Origin: Nematopogon swammerdamellus
Lineage: Eukaryota > Arthropoda > Insecta > Lepidoptera > Adelidae
Direction of reading: 5' to 3'
NCBI GenBank assembly: GCA_946902875.1
Contig: OX336351.1
Coordinates: 1,860,001 to 1,924,000, forward strand
Length of the DNA stretch: 64,000 nt
A program made the position numbers and the translations under genes. Below the pieces are notes generated by a model that ran no database searches, was not told where the DNA came from, and saw only the letters and a program-made list of their open reading frames with translations. Positions within the stretch are counted from its first letter, which is position 1. Each line of letters begins with the position of its first letter. Of the stretch, positions 50,266 to 60,680 are shown in pieces.

Positions 50266-50625
50266 TTTTGGGTTTCGAATCCGTCGTACGGGACCCTATT
50301 ACTAAGCCTCCGCCGTCTGTCTGTCTGTCTGTCTGTCCGTCTGTCTGTCCGAGGGCTGTATCTCTTGAACCGTAATAGGTAGCCCGTTGGAATTTTCACA
50401 TAATATGTGTATTATGGCCGATATAACAACAAATAATAAAAATAAGAAAAAGTAAAGAATCCACGGGGGACCCCGTGGATTACAAGATACAAGAAAACAC
50501 TTATACAAGAAACTAAAAAGTGTATGCGCGCCATCTACCGAAAAGAGTATGAAGCATTTTAACTAATACATAGATGGCGTGAGTGGCGCTGACCATGACT
50601 CGGTGCGCGAGTTCGACTCGCAGGT
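50266..50625 (+). repeat. Family D, near-complete copy
   Basis: 'gtttcgaatccgtcgtacgg' through 'ggagaccccgtggattaca'-type middle to 'gcgagttcgactcgcagg'. It contains a small inverted 'aatccacggggg / ccccgtggatt' hairpin at 50458-50481. Confidence 0.75.
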
Positions 50626-50760
50626 TTTTTTAGGTTTCCGTACCCCGTACGAAAGCCTATTACTATGCCTATGTACAACATCTATCTGTCTGTTGGTCTG
50701 TCTGTCCTTCCATCCGTCCGTTCGTCCGATGGCTGTATCTGTGAAACCGTAATAGCTAGT
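50626..50760 (+). repeat. Family D, second head-to-tail copy, truncated
   Basis: 'ttaggtttccgtaccccgta' to 'gtgaaaccgtaatagctag', directly after the previous copy, as at 32.87 kb. Confidence 0.65.
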
Positions 50761-50835
50761 TATTTTTAGATTATTTATTTTTGTATTTCTATTGAAATTA
50801 ATTTAATAAAAAATAAATTTTATTGGAAATATACT

Positions 50836-51046
50836 TTTTTTATGTAATTCGGTATGAGTCGGAGCTGAATCGGAGGGGCCAAAGCACATGCTCCGACCAG
50901 CCAATATCACCTCCGAGAAGGTAGGTGCCATACCGAAGACTTCACTGGATTGCTGACTATACTGGACTAGAGGAGAACACAAACCGAGGCTGCTATGCGG
51001 CCTTCTTACATCCAGTACGGTGGTACCAACCCAGCCGGCTACAATT
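50836..51046 (-). mobile_element. SINE-B, head and most of core lost
   Basis: Tail with T-run, 'aaagcacatgctccgaccag', 'tggactagaggagaacacaa', ending at 'agccggctacaatt'. Confidence 0.8.
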
Positions 51047-51249
51047 AACTTTATACTTACTAACGGTTACTTCGCATTATAATATAATAGAAGAACTGCT
51101 TACATAATTCAAGGACCATTATAAACCCACCACTAGCTCCTATGTATACTTGTAATAATTCATTCACAGTTATTAATTCATTCAAAATTAATTCAAAGCC
51201 CCTTGGCGCTCAATTTCCCGAATTTAAACTATTTTAGTACAATTACAAA

Positions 51250-51579
51250 TTGACTCAAACAACCTCAGCATTTGTGCCGCCGCTTCTGGAACGATACAAC
51301 TTTCGTATTCATACCCAATTTTCCCGGTTTCTAGCAAGAAACGAGCTAACATTTTATCCTGATGGGAATCAAACTTTGACCTTTGCGGCGAGATATGAAG
51401 TCGGTCCCTTTTGGGCCGTGTTAGCAGTGATACGGCAATTGCAGTTTTATCCGGTAATTGATCTTGAAAACGCTAATCACACCGCTGTCTTTATACTCTA
51501 TCCGGCAAAGGTGCCACTGACTTATCAAATAATGCGCCAATCCAACAGATTACGGATCAAAGCAGATTTTCTTCGTTGA
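51250..51579 (+). other. Unrecognised 109-codon open frame
   Basis: From ATG at 51250 the frame contains FVPPLLERYNFRIHTQFSRF, LTFYPDGNQTLTFAARYEVG and VIDLENANHTAVFILYPAKV. The composition looks protein-like (balanced, no repeats) and differs from nearby AT-rich DNA. No signal peptide, membrane segment or family motif is evident. It could be an exon, a TE fragment, or chance. No splice or promoter evidence supports it. Confidence 0.3.
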
Positions 51580-51749
51580 CCGGAACCCATCCCAACCAAG
51601 TCGTAACAGTGGTGTACATTTTAAACTAAGTCCAGAAATTGTCAATTTGGAGTCCTTTTTATAATAAAAATACAAAATAATAAAAATACTAATACTAATA
51701 TAAATTAAAAGTAAAATAAGATTTATTAAAAATACGCCTACGCCTACAT

Positions 51750-51953
51750 TGCGGGTTGGTACCACCGCACTGAATGAAAGGTTGGTCGAAACGGCTGTGT
51801 AAATAGTTTGTGTTTTCCGTCCAGTTCAGTGTAGCCGGCACGACCGAAGGGAAGGCTGACATGGCACCAAGTTCACCCGGTGTTATGGGCTGAAATCACG
51901 GATGTTGTAGGTGATGTAGCCAACCGTGTCAGTTTCAATAAAAAAAAATAAAA
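51750..51953 (+). mobile_element. SINE-A, head-truncated
   Basis: It starts in the core (gcgggttggtaccaccgcac), with body and tail to 'gtgtcagtttcaat' and an A-run. Confidence 0.85.
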
Positions 51954-52110
51954 AATACATGCCGTCGTCGGGTTCAATCTCAGCAAGCTGACTACGTTGC
52001 CTCTCTGAATCTCGAGGCTGATTCCCCGTACGAGATGAACCTTGGTACTTGGGTAATGAGACCTGTCGACAAACATCTGGATGAATTTAATAAATTTGGC
52101 ATACAATTAC
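51954..52110 (-). mobile_element. Retroelement RT C-terminal remnant
   Basis: The minus frame reads VHLVRGISLEIQRGNVVSLL and then decays. This is the same ending as 41.4 kb (EIQRCNAACVLG). Confidence 0.5.
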
Positions 52111-52152
52111 TACTAAATGGTAAGAGAAAATAAGAGTATTGGACGATAAGAA

Positions 52153-52563
52153 TTAAATTGTGAGTTTTAAATATTTTTTTAAAACTGAATGGAAAAGGCA
52201 ATTGTTGCCGAAATACGGCAATTTTACCACCACGATCCGGCAGTGCCCTTCCAAATCTTTGGCAACACTACTTCGGATCTGTTTATTACTTCGCGGTACT
52301 GCCTTTGAATCGATAAATTGTGTTACCTCAAAATTGGTCGGGCAAAAATCAAATGAAACCCGCTCTGCGGCGAAATAAGCATTAATCTGCCTCTCTGACT
52401 TCTCCGAAGAAGGGAAGTTCCCAAAATGGATTAGCACCTTGATGCTGATATTACATTTATGAAAAATAAAAATATAGGTAGAGAAAAACGCTGGGTGACA
52501 GGACCTTCTGAAACACGGCACGATGATGGCCCGGACCTCTCCGTAACAACGCGGATTAATCAT
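52153..52563 (-). other. Unrecognised 136-codon open frame
   Basis: The frame contains HFGNFPSSEKSERQINAYFA, FDFCPTNFEVTQFIDSKAVP and RIVVVKLPYFGNNCLFHSVL. I have no family for it. An overlapping plus frame (52160-52378) is also open. Given the surroundings a TE remnant is the likeliest source. Confidence 0.3.
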
Positions 52564-52707
52564 CTGACAAGTACTTGTCGCGATAAAGCTGATGTGTGTA
52601 TTTACATATTATCTTGTTGCAATATTTTCGAACTACTTAAAGTGCTTTGTGTCTTTGAAATTCCTCGTCGCTCAACTAATATTGCTAGCGATTCTGGAAC
52701 GGAAGTA

Positions 52708-53105
52708 GTTTTTTTTTTATTTAACCTGACACCGTTGGCTACATCACCTACAACATCCATGATGTCAGCCCATAACACCGGGTGAACTGGTGCCACGTCA
52801 GTGCTTGCTTCCCTTCGGTCGTGCCGGCTACACTGAACTGGACGGAAAACACAAACTACTTACATAGCCGTTTCGACCGACCTTTCATTCAGTGCGGTGG
52901 TATCAACCCGGGCGGGTTTAACCCTACCACCTAGTAATATAAGAAGGGAGTCAGTTGGCTACATCACCTACAACATCCGTGATATCAGCCCATAACACCG
53001 GGTGAACTAGGTGCCACGTCATCCGAACCACGGTCAGCCTCCAACGGTCGAGCGGTCACCAATCCAAGTACTGATCGCGCTCAGGGTTGCTTAACAATAT
53101 TTAAG
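52708..53105 (-). mobile_element. Chain of SINE-A fragments (A2, tail, A1 head)
   Basis: 52708-52953 is a SINE-A2 cut at 'agaagggagtcag'. 52954-53020 is a second SINE-A tail (ttggctacatcacctacaac ... gccacgtca). 53021-53098 is the A1 head (accacggtcagcctccaacg, caagtactgatcgcgctcag). The pieces are in the same orientation but not contiguous in a normal element. Confidence 0.75.
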
Positions 53106-53559
53106 CAACCAGTTAAATATTTAAGCAGCGGTTATGCGAACAGCGTCGTTTACGTTCGTGCGACGAATTTCTGCAAATGTAATACAGGTCTCGAGGGCGG
53201 GTGCGAGTACGCGCCGCAGGCGCGGCGGCGCGACGGTTGAGCTACGGCAGCGGCGCGGTGTGACGGCAACAAGAGATTCGCTAGCGCGGAATAACGATGT
53301 TGCGGACCGTTTTATGTCGTCTCTGCTTCGCCCAACGCTAAACTACGGACGGAGGATGCGCGCGCAACCTCGACCACTTCTGCCATAACTAGGAGTCACT
53401 TGCTGTTTGCGGAACATCTTCAACTGCAATATGACATGACTTGATACGATATGTTTCAACAATTTCTGACAAAGGCTCTATACACCTGATGTTATTTATA
53501 CTTTTACTTTTGATTTTATGTGGTCAGAATTATCAAGCTTAAATTATAGTTATTCTAGC
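53106..53559. other. No supported gene; GC-rich 84-codon frame
   Basis: The plus frame 53134-53388 is Arg/Ala-rich (GASTRRRRGGATVELRQRRG). The GC-rich block resembles no element here. Coding status unknown. Confidence 0.3.
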
Positions 53560-53760
53560 TCTCAAACTGTATCTTTTTAAACTGTAAGCTGTGTCTATTG
53601 TGTAGCTAGTCACAATGTATTGTAATCGAAGAGGTTGAAAAAGAAACACTGCCGGCTCTTCTTTGCGGGTGTAATCGAACTGGATTGTAAAAACTAAACA
53701 GGACAAATTTAAGCGCAGTGTACTACCATGCGAATGGTGAATAAAGAATAAAGAAATACT
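53560..53760 (+). mobile_element. LINE 3' UTR fragment
   Basis: 'gccggctcttctttgcgggt', 'gtaatcgaactggattgtaa', 'gcgcagtgtactaccatgcg' and 'gtgaataaagaataaag'. It is the fullest of the four copies of this tail. Confidence 0.6.
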
Positions 53761-53964
53761 AAAGTCTTTCAAAAGTACGCGGTGAGATACGTTGAGCTAA
53801 CTTTGAAATAGATTCTAAATTGTTAAAGTTCGGTGCTTGCTCTGTCGTAAGTCGTAACAAAGTAATATATAAATAAATAAATAAATACACCTGAGGCATG
53901 CATGATTAATAGCTGGGCACTTATCTGTAGTACTAGATAAGCCTTTCATATACGTAAAGACATA

Positions 53965-54349
53965 GGTTCACTTAGTGTCTTCTATCGACTGTTCAACGTC
54001 GAATGCTCTGAGGAGCTGTTCGAAACTATTTTTACCTCACCATTTCACCATAGCTCCACGCGTAGCAGAGAGGCAATGAATCCCTTTACTGTAGAGCTGC
54101 CTAAAGTGCGGGCTGAGCGCTCCAGTATTTCTTTTATCTTCCTCACTGCGAAACTCTGGGATGCACTTCCTCACGATGTGTTTCCTTCTGTGTATGACTT
54201 AGGATCATTCAAGAGACGCGTAAAAAGGCATCTGTCACGCCGGCACGGCATTCGCAGCCCCCGTTCTAAAACGAATGCTTTTGGGCGTCGTCGGCTCAAC
54301 AATCCACGCTGGCGCCAAGTGTATCGCGTATCCATAAAAAAAAACTTCA
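53965..54349 (+). mobile_element. 5'-truncated LINE (jockey/CR1-like) with poly(A)
   Basis: Before the Met the frame already reads LSVFYRLFNVECSEELFETI. It continues as NPFTVELPKVRAERSSISFI, LTAKLWDALPHDVFPSVYDL and GSFKRRVKRHLSRRHGI. This is the RT C-terminus of the jockey/CR1 group, distinct from the 41.9-kb family. It ends 'cgcgtatcc' with an A-run at 54336-54344. Confidence 0.8.
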
Positions 54350-54368
54350 CTCCCGAAAAAAGGAGCTT

Positions 54369-54733
54369 ATAACATCACCTACAATATCCCTGATGTCAGC
54401 CCATAACACCGGGTGAAGTAGGTGTCATGTCATTGCTTCCCTTCATTTGTCAGTGCTTCCCTTCATTTCATGTCGGCTACACTGAACTGGACGGAAACAC
54501 GAACTGTTGTCATAACTGTTTCGACCGACGTTTCGGTCAGTGCGGTGGTATCAACCCAACCGGGATCAACCCTACCACCTAGTAAGGTAAGAAGGGAAGG
54601 TACCTACAGTTTTACGTGGAATCTGAACCACGGTCAGCCTCCAACGGTCGAGCGGTCACCCATCCAAGTAATGACCGCGGCCAGAGTTGCTTAATAACAG
54701 TCGACCGACCGCACCACTGAGCTACCGAGGCTC
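54369..54733 (-). mobile_element. SINE-A1, near-complete
   Basis: Tail lacks poly(A) (ataacatcacctacaatatc). A 20-bp segment is duplicated in the body (tgcttcccttcatttgtcag, tgcttcccttcatttcatg). Core, B box, 5S block (caagtaatgaccgcggccag) and A box (ctgagctaccgaggct) are present. Confidence 0.8.
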
Positions 54734-54965
54734 GCCCTATCGTACCGATCCCGCTCCTCCGAGCGTTAGTGCCCTCAAGTAGTCCCGCCAAGACGAGCTC
54801 TTACAAGTATTTCGGAAAAACGTAGCTAAAATGTGAAAGGTGATGAGAATGTCTTCGGGGTCTCTTTCATTCCCTTGGCTTTCGTTCGTGTTGGCGATCG
54901 TTTGCAACAATCGATACACTTACATTAGTGTGTTATGTATGCCACATCCTACATACATCTGTGCT

Positions 54966-55517
54966 TTACATCAATCAATACTAATAATAAATCTGGGATG
55001 GTCATGGAATAAGTTACTTTGTTTTTTGAGATACTGCGTTTGTAGACTCTATGTATGATACTAAAACTAAATTGACGATTTTTAGAAATCGTTTCTATAT
55101 GTATGTATTTTTTTTTTATGGAAACTGACACGGTTGGCTACATCACCTACAACATCCGTGATGTCAGCCCATAACAACGGGTGAACTAGGTGCCATGTAA
55201 GTGCTTCCCTTCGGTCGTGCCGGCTACACTGAACTGGACGGAAAACACAAACTATTTACATAGATAGTATTTATGTATGTTCCTCTATAACTCTTAAACC
55301 GATCATCTGAATTCGATGAAACTTAGTACAAGCTCATTTGACTACACGGGACACAGGCTATGCTAAATAAAATTCAATTCCGGTTACGCTAAGATGTGGC
55401 TCTCATACAAACCGAATTTTTCCGCGCGCCGAAATAAAGGTGCGGTAGCGGGCTTACTTATTTTCTTCTTTTTAAATACGAATTTCACGCGAGCAAAGCC
55501 GCGGGCAAAAGCTAGTA
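54966..55517 (-). repeat. Family E dispersed element, split by a SINE-A
   Basis: Left part 54966-55107 and right part 55264-55517 are consecutive in the copies at 24.4 and 58.0 kb. On the minus strand it starts 'ctagcttttgcccgcggctt', passes 'ggtttgtatgagagccacat' and ends near 'ttattattagtattgat'. The 'gcgagcaaagccgcgggca' end with CTAG resembles non-autonomous Helitron-like repeats. I cannot settle the type. Confidence 0.7.
55108..55263 (-). mobile_element. SINE-A, 5'-truncated, inserted in family E
   Basis: T-run, tail and body ending 'aaactatttacatag'. The flanks 'tatgtatgtatt' and 'tagtatttatgtatg' share 'gtattt'/'atgtatg' words, compatible with a target duplication. Confidence 0.8.
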
Positions 55518-55589
55518 AGTATTATAATTTGTGCCTTATTGTGCCGTAATTGCACTGTCCCAGTTATTTCATATAAAATTATGTTTACT

Positions 55590-55690
55590 GTCTTGAACAG
55601 GTGTAATCGAACCTGATGTAAAAAGAAAACTATTTGTGACAAAGTTCGAGAGCAGTTATACGCCCCAATAAATAATATGACACACATACA
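55590..55690 (+). mobile_element. LINE tail fragment
   Basis: 'aggtgtaatcgaacctgatg', 'tgtgacaaagttcgagagca' and 'caataaataata'. Same family as 53.6 kb. Confidence 0.55.
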
Positions 55691-55991
55691 GACACTTACT
55701 TTGTATAGGCAGTGGCAAACACTTTTGTAAATAATAAATAAATAATTATACAATATCTACAACAAATCATTTCCATTTTTCGAATCTCGAGTATGCCACT
55801 CTGTAGCCACTTCATGTAACCCGAAATCTAAGACGTAATTCTACGTGAAGGTGTATTGATGCACACCTGGGTCTCTAACCACATACCTCTCGTACTAGCA
55901 TCGAGATATACCTACCTATTATATTGGAGAATGCGCTAGGTACTTATGAGAATTTCAAGAAATCAAGTTGCAAGGCGCAAGGTCGTATTGT

Positions 55992-56305
55992 GTGCCGTGT
56001 GGGGCCGGTACCTTAAAAGTGTATCCCCATTGCATCTCTCCCCGTGCATGTCGTTAAAGACGACTAAGGCATAAGGACAAGATGCCGTGCCAAAGGGCGA
56101 CAGGTTAGCCATCTCTCATCTTGGAACGGTCCTTCCATCGAGTCATGCAGCGGGTGGGTCTTCGTGCCTTACTCGCTGCTTGATAGTTATCTTGCCCGAA
56201 TACTTGATAAACGTGGTGGTCGGTGTTGTGCTGTAATTTACACGAGTACCAGCAGCGCAACTTCGATTAGTCCGGTTACCCCGATTGTCGTGATACAGCG
56301 CTCGG
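55992..56305 (+). repeat. Family C, fullest copy
   Basis: Order: 'gccgtgtggggccggtacct', 'cccattgcatctctccccgt', 'aaggacaagatgccgtgcca', 'ggtccttccatcgagtcatg', 'cttcgtgccttactcgctgc', 'ggtggtcggtgttgtgctgt' and 'gtgatacagcg'. Its first ~75 bp serve as the head of SINE-A2. No tRNA boxes or convincing ORF. It may be a LINE 3' end or a pol III-independent SINE. Confidence 0.75.
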
Positions 56306-56842
56306 TATGTATGTCAATTTGCAATAACTCCGGTACCTATGAGGAAAGGAAACGGTGTGGTGCAGCGCGGAAAGCCGAGACGAATGGGTACAGGTGCCAG
56401 GGAACGAGCGGAACAAGGAATGCACAGTTTGAGGTGTTTGTTTGTCAAGGAGGCGGTTCGACGAACATTCACGATTCAGTCGCTCATTCATCACCACACA
56501 GGCAGCTGCAGCAGTCGAGAGACAGCGGAATGCGCCAGCAGCAGTAGCGGCTTCGATTCCGCTCGCACCTAGCCAGCAGTCGGTCACTGCGACCGCCCTA
56601 ACCTTGGGCGGACACAGTGACCGCTACTAGTCGCCAGACGGCCGGCCACGGCGACTGCGCCATTTCATACAGGGCGGAAAAAGTGACGGCGGGCCTCGCG
56701 CGGAAACCGAACAAAAAATACCGGTTGCTGTATGAAAGTCTTTCGACTAAAACCATAAAAACCATAAAAAAAACATTTTCAACCGACTTCCAAAAAGGAG
56801 GACGTTCTCAATTCGTCTGTATGTTTTTTTTTTCCTTTGCAG
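56306..56842. other. Unassigned; ends in a splice-acceptor-like tract
   Basis: Several overlapping unrecognised frames (56164-56547, 56339-56572, 56617-56982). The words 'aaccgacttccaaaaaggag' and 'ttctcaattcgtctgtatgt' at 56779-56823 are a lepidopteran repeat ending that I recall. It is followed by tttttttttcctttgcag at 56825-56842. Confidence 0.4.
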
Positions 56843-56982
56843 ATTCCATTCCATTCCGAAGTCGCCGGCGCGCGCGGACCGCGCGTGTATCGATGTCGGT
56901 GGTTCACGACCGACTAACTCAGTTGCGGCTGGATGGTTTCAACACGGTGGAACACGGCGCGCTGTTGGAGTGCACCCTCTAG
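56843..56982 (+). CDS. Candidate terminal exon of an unknown host gene
   Basis: A strong polypyrimidine-AG acceptor (ends 56842) precedes a frame reading SIPFRSRRRARTARVSMSVV, then HDRLTQLRLDGFNTVEHGAL and LECTL before TAG at 56980-56982. The segment is GC-rich and codon-like compared with flanks. A second overlapping frame just downstream (56983-57100: YLDEFERPSLWRLTISRVIR) also looks protein-like. I do not recognise either. The acceptor-like tract could simply be the T-rich end of a repeat, so this is a weak call. Confidence 0.25.
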
Positions 56983-57159
56983 TATGATGTACATGTATCT
57001 CGATGAGTTCGAGAGGCCATCGCTGTGGCGCCTCACAATTAGCCGAGTCATTAGGCAATCATCCACTTTCCTGTGGCCGAGGTGATTATGCCCATGAATC
57101 ACCTCTAACCACATCGCCATGAATAGTTTAGACACTAAAGTCCTTCCAGTAGGATTTAG

Positions 57160-57540
57160 TCAGCCTCGATAGCTCAGTGGTACAGACAGTCGACTGTCGC
57201 TATTGATATTTAAGCAACACTGGGCCGGTCAGTACTTGGATGGGTGACCGCTTGACCGTTGGAGGCTGACCGTGGTTCGGATTCCACGTAAAACTGTAGG
57301 TCCCTTCCCTTCTTACCTTACTAGGTGGTAGGGTTCAACCCACCCGGGTTGGTACCACCGCACTGAATGAAACCTCGGTCGAAACGGCTATGTAAATATT
57401 TTGTGTTTTCCGTCCAGTTCAGTGTAGCCGGCACGACCGGAGGGAAGCACTGACATGGCACCTAGTTCACCCGGTGTTATGGCCTGACATCACGGATGTT
57501 GTAGGTGATGTAGCCAACCGTGTCAGTTTCCATAAAAAAA
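57160..57540 (+). mobile_element. SINE-A1, full-length reference copy
   Basis: Head: A box tagctcagtgg at 57170-57180 inside a tRNA-Tyr-like 5' half (gcctcgatagctcagtggta, cagtcgactg). Next is a 43-bp 5S rRNA-like block at 57210-57252 (ttaagcaacactgggccggt, agtacttggatgggtgacc). Then a T-arm-like cgtggttcggattccacg with B box ggttcggattcc at 57274-57285. Core: taaaactgtaggtcccttcc, ccttactaggtggtaggg, gttggtaccaccgcactgaa. Body: gtgttttccgtccagttcag. Tail: gacatcacggatgttgtagg, gtgtcagtttccat and an A-run. It would be an RNA polymerase III unit needing a LINE for mobility. The flanks show no obvious long target duplication. Confidence 0.9.
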
Positions 57541-57563
57541 GGATAAGGATTCCACCAGGATTA

Positions 57564-57968
57564 GACGGCGGATGGCCGAGTGGTTTGGGCGTCGGCTTCT
57601 CATGCGACAGGTCCGAGGTTCGAATCCGGTCGGCGTTTACCAATGAGTTTTTTTTGACGAAAAAATTTACGTGCATAACTACACCTGCTGCTTCACCGTT
57701 CGGAACCGACGTAAAACTGTAGGTCCCTTCCCTTGCCCCTTATTAGGTGGTAGGCTCAAATTGTAGCCGAATGAGTTGGTACCACCGTACTGGATGTAAG
57801 ATGGCCGCATAGCAGCCTCGGTTGTGTTGTCCTCTAGTCCAGTATAGCCAGTATCCCTGGGAAGTCTCCGATATGGCACCTACCTTCTCGGAGGTGATAT
57901 TGGCTGGTCGGAGCATGCGCTTTGGCCTCTCCGACTCAGCCACCCATACCTGATTAAATAAAAAGAAA
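57564..57968 (+). mobile_element. SINE-B, full-length copy
   Basis: Complete head (gcggatggccgagtggtttg, ggttcgaatccggtcggcg), core, middle and tail; the end reads 'cctgattaaataaaaa'. It lies 24 bp from SINE-A1 in the same orientation. Confidence 0.85.
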
Positions 57969-57974
57969 AGGATA

Positions 57975-58200
57975 TCATCAAACTAATAATAAATCTGTAA
58001 GGGATGGTCATGGTGTAAGTTACTTTGTTTTATGAGATATTGCGTTTGCGGTCGATGACTCTATGTATGATACTAAAACTAAATTAACGATTTTTAGAAA
58101 TATTTTCTGTATATATGTTCCTCCATAAGTAACTCTTAATCCTATCATCCGAATTCGATGAAACTTAGTACAAGCACATTTAACTGTAACTATTAACTGT
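57975..58200 (-). repeat. Family E fragment
   Basis: 'gggatggtcatggtgtaagt', 'gagatattgcgtttgcggtc', 'tatgtatgatactaaaacta', 'gatgaaacttagtacaagca'. After 58200 a different repeat word follows (ccactgaacagattttgatg). Confidence 0.7.
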
Positions 58201-58468
58201 CTGTCTGTATGTATGTATGTTTGAGGTAAACTCCGAAACCACTGAACAGATTTTGATGCGGTTTCCATCCATGTAAAGAGTAGTTCTTGAGGCTCACTAT
58301 CATGACGCTAAATAGCAATAGGGCTGATCAGTATCAAAGAAAGTATAATATACCATAAAAAAAGTAAAATCAATAAGTTTGAACGATGTAATGTCCAACA
58401 GTAGTGACGGATGGAGAGGCTTGAGAAGATCGGAGGGGAGGGGGGAGCGAGGGAGGGAGGAAGGGATG

Positions 58469-58601
<133 letters not shown>

Positions 58602-58639
58602 GAAACCTAAAAGGATATGGCTCACTATATAAACCAACC

Positions 58640-59060
58640 AAGTTCAAATTGAATTGAACAGGTAATTTGTGTGATGTATTTTTTTTATGTGTATAGGTAT
58701 AGGTAAGTATGGGTAAATGTATGTGTGAACGTGTTAGGCTATATGTGTGCGTGTATAAGTAGAATTAGTATTAATTAGTAGTAAGGTATTATAGTCGATT
58801 ATAAAATTAGTTAAGCAGGTTACGGTGTCTGGCTTTGTAAAATTGTTATGTATTTTAAATAACTGGCTGATTTAAGGAAGATTTTAAGGAAGTCCAGTGT
58901 CTTCCTTAAAATCAGCGCCGCATACACAGCCTCACTACTGAGCTGGTGTGTCGCGGCATAGGCTGTGCCAATCCTTTTTTCTCTTCACACTCGTTTATGT
59001 ATATTAACGATGTATTTAAAATAGAGAAAATAAACATGTTTTCTTCTTTCTTTCTTTCTT
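58640..59060 (+). mobile_element. Probable LINE 3' UTR region
   Basis: 'gccgcatacacagcctcact', 'gagctggtgtgtcgcggcat' and an end with 'aataaacatgttttc' plus (ttct)n suggest a LINE tail. It includes a 13-bp-arm hairpin at ~58874-58907 (gattttaaggaag / cttccttaaaatc). Confidence 0.4.
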
Positions 59061-59103
59061 TTCAGTTTCGGAGAAGTTTAATTCGGATTTACTATTACCT
59101 AAA

Positions 59104-59143
59104 CTGAGTCTACCGCGAGCGAAGCCGCGCGCAAAATCTAGAA
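59104..59143 (-). repeat. Terminal scrap of a 'gcccgcggcttcgctcgc' element
   Basis: 'accgcgagcgaagccgcgcg' and 'caaaatctag' form the same kind of end as at 55.48-55.52 kb. Confidence 0.5.
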
Positions 59144-59635
59144 AAGTATATTTTCATTTCATTTCAAGTTAACTACTACTCAGTCACAGCAAACAGAGGC
59201 CGGACACATTCCAATATCAAAACGTGTTAGTTATTCAATACTGACCCTTCTTGGAATTAGGACTTTTCCTCCGCGAGGCCTCCTGAAGTTTTTACATATT
59301 TATAACCTGACAAGAACTATCGGACGCACATCGAGGGCTTAAGGCGGCAGGCGGGCGATGAGAAACAAACACTTGCTACTCACATTTTCTTTACATATTC
59401 AACTTTTGGATGAGAGGAAAGAAAATTGGAATAGAGAAAAAAATATGGGCGGGAGGTTTTGAAACAAGTTTTATAAATTACCAATTTTATTTGGTTGAAC
59501 TGCTGTATACCCCTCCCTATATATTGAGAGGAAAGGGGAGGAGGAGGGGTGAGGAGCGGGGAATCATTTGGGGTGTCCGCCCTCCGGAAGGGGAGGAAGG
59601 GGATAATCTTTGAGTATTTATTATAATCAAATCAA
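59144..59635. other. No gene seen
   Basis: A G-rich stretch (ggggaggaggggtgaggagc, 59530-59600) gives a false 67-codon frame. Nothing else. Confidence 0.4.
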
Positions 59636-60238
59636 ATCAAAAAACGTTTATTGCACATAATTGTTGTACAGAAGGTAGCACTTAATGCCTATGGCATTTT
59701 CCACCAGCCAACCCTTATTTACATATAGAACCAGGGTAGGTGCAACAAGACAAGGTAAACAAAACAAAGTCTTATAAAATAGAAAATAGAAGGACAAATA
59801 GTATATAATATCTATATATATAATGCATTTAATACACATATATTATTCATAATAAATAATAAACATATATAAACGTATACAAAATAAAACTCAGACATTA
59901 CACAACACATTATGAATTTGCTCAGAAACTAGGGATACGGAAGTAGGAGATGAGATTTAGGAATTGAGGAGATAGTCTTTCAAGAGCACTCTGAACGTGT
60001 GGATCGATGCACACTGTCGTAAACGAAGAGGAAGTTCGTTCCACATGCGTGCAGCGTGCACTGTGAAAGAATCAGTATAAAATACCGAGGAGTGGGACGG
60101 TATAGCAAGGGAAAGGGTGTCAGAGGATCTTAATGGTACACCGTGGGAGGACAGCATTTGGAAACGGTCGGATAGGTATTTAGGAGCAGCAGGGTCATTC
60201 AGTGTGCAGTACAAGACAGAGAGGACATTATACACCAT
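59636..60238 (-). mobile_element. 5'-truncated LINE, RT C-terminus plus 3' UTR
   Basis: Minus frame 60238-59957 reads DPAAPKYLSDRFQMLSSHG, RSSDTLSLAIPSHSSVFYTD, SFTVHAARMWNELPLRLRQC and TFRVLLKDYLLNS. I know this as the end of a jockey/CR1-like RT that differs from the two plus-strand families. The 3' UTR (ctggttctatatgtaaataa, tgtgcaataaacgtttttt) ends in a tgatttgatttgatt tail at ~59628-59640. The coding part has no stop. Confidence 0.8.
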
Positions 60239-60330
60239 TATATACCATTATACACCAAAAAATTGATTTTAAATATAAAATATGTATGTAAATATCAATA
60301 TGTGTATATATCAATATCAATAATTATAAT

Positions 60331-60680
60331 ATGGTGTGTACCAATGAGTTTTTTCTGACGAAAAAAATTACGTGCATACCTACACCTGCTGCTTCACCGT
60401 TCGGAACCGGTGTAAAACTGTAGGTCCCTTCCCTTGGCCCTTACTAGGTGGTAGGCTCAAATTGTAGCCGACTGGGTTGATACCGCCGTACTGGATGTAA
60501 GATGGCCGCATAGCAGCCTCGGTTGTGTTCTCCTCTAGTCCAGTATAGCCAGCAATTCAGGGAAGTCTCCGGTATGGCACCTACCTACCTTCTCGGAGGT
60601 GATATTGGATGGTCGGAGCATGCGCTTCGGCCCCTCCGACTCAGCCACCCATACTGGATTCATAAAAAAACAAAAAAAAC
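60331..60680 (+). mobile_element. SINE-B, head-truncated
   Basis: It starts at 'ggtgtgtaccaatgagtttt' just after the B box. Core, middle and tail are intact, with a tacctacctt duplication and A-run. Confidence 0.85.

Noticed and set aside
57210..57252. 5S rRNA gene
   Set aside because: Only a 43-bp internal piece is present, always inside SINE-A1; the 5' part of 5S rRNA is absent.
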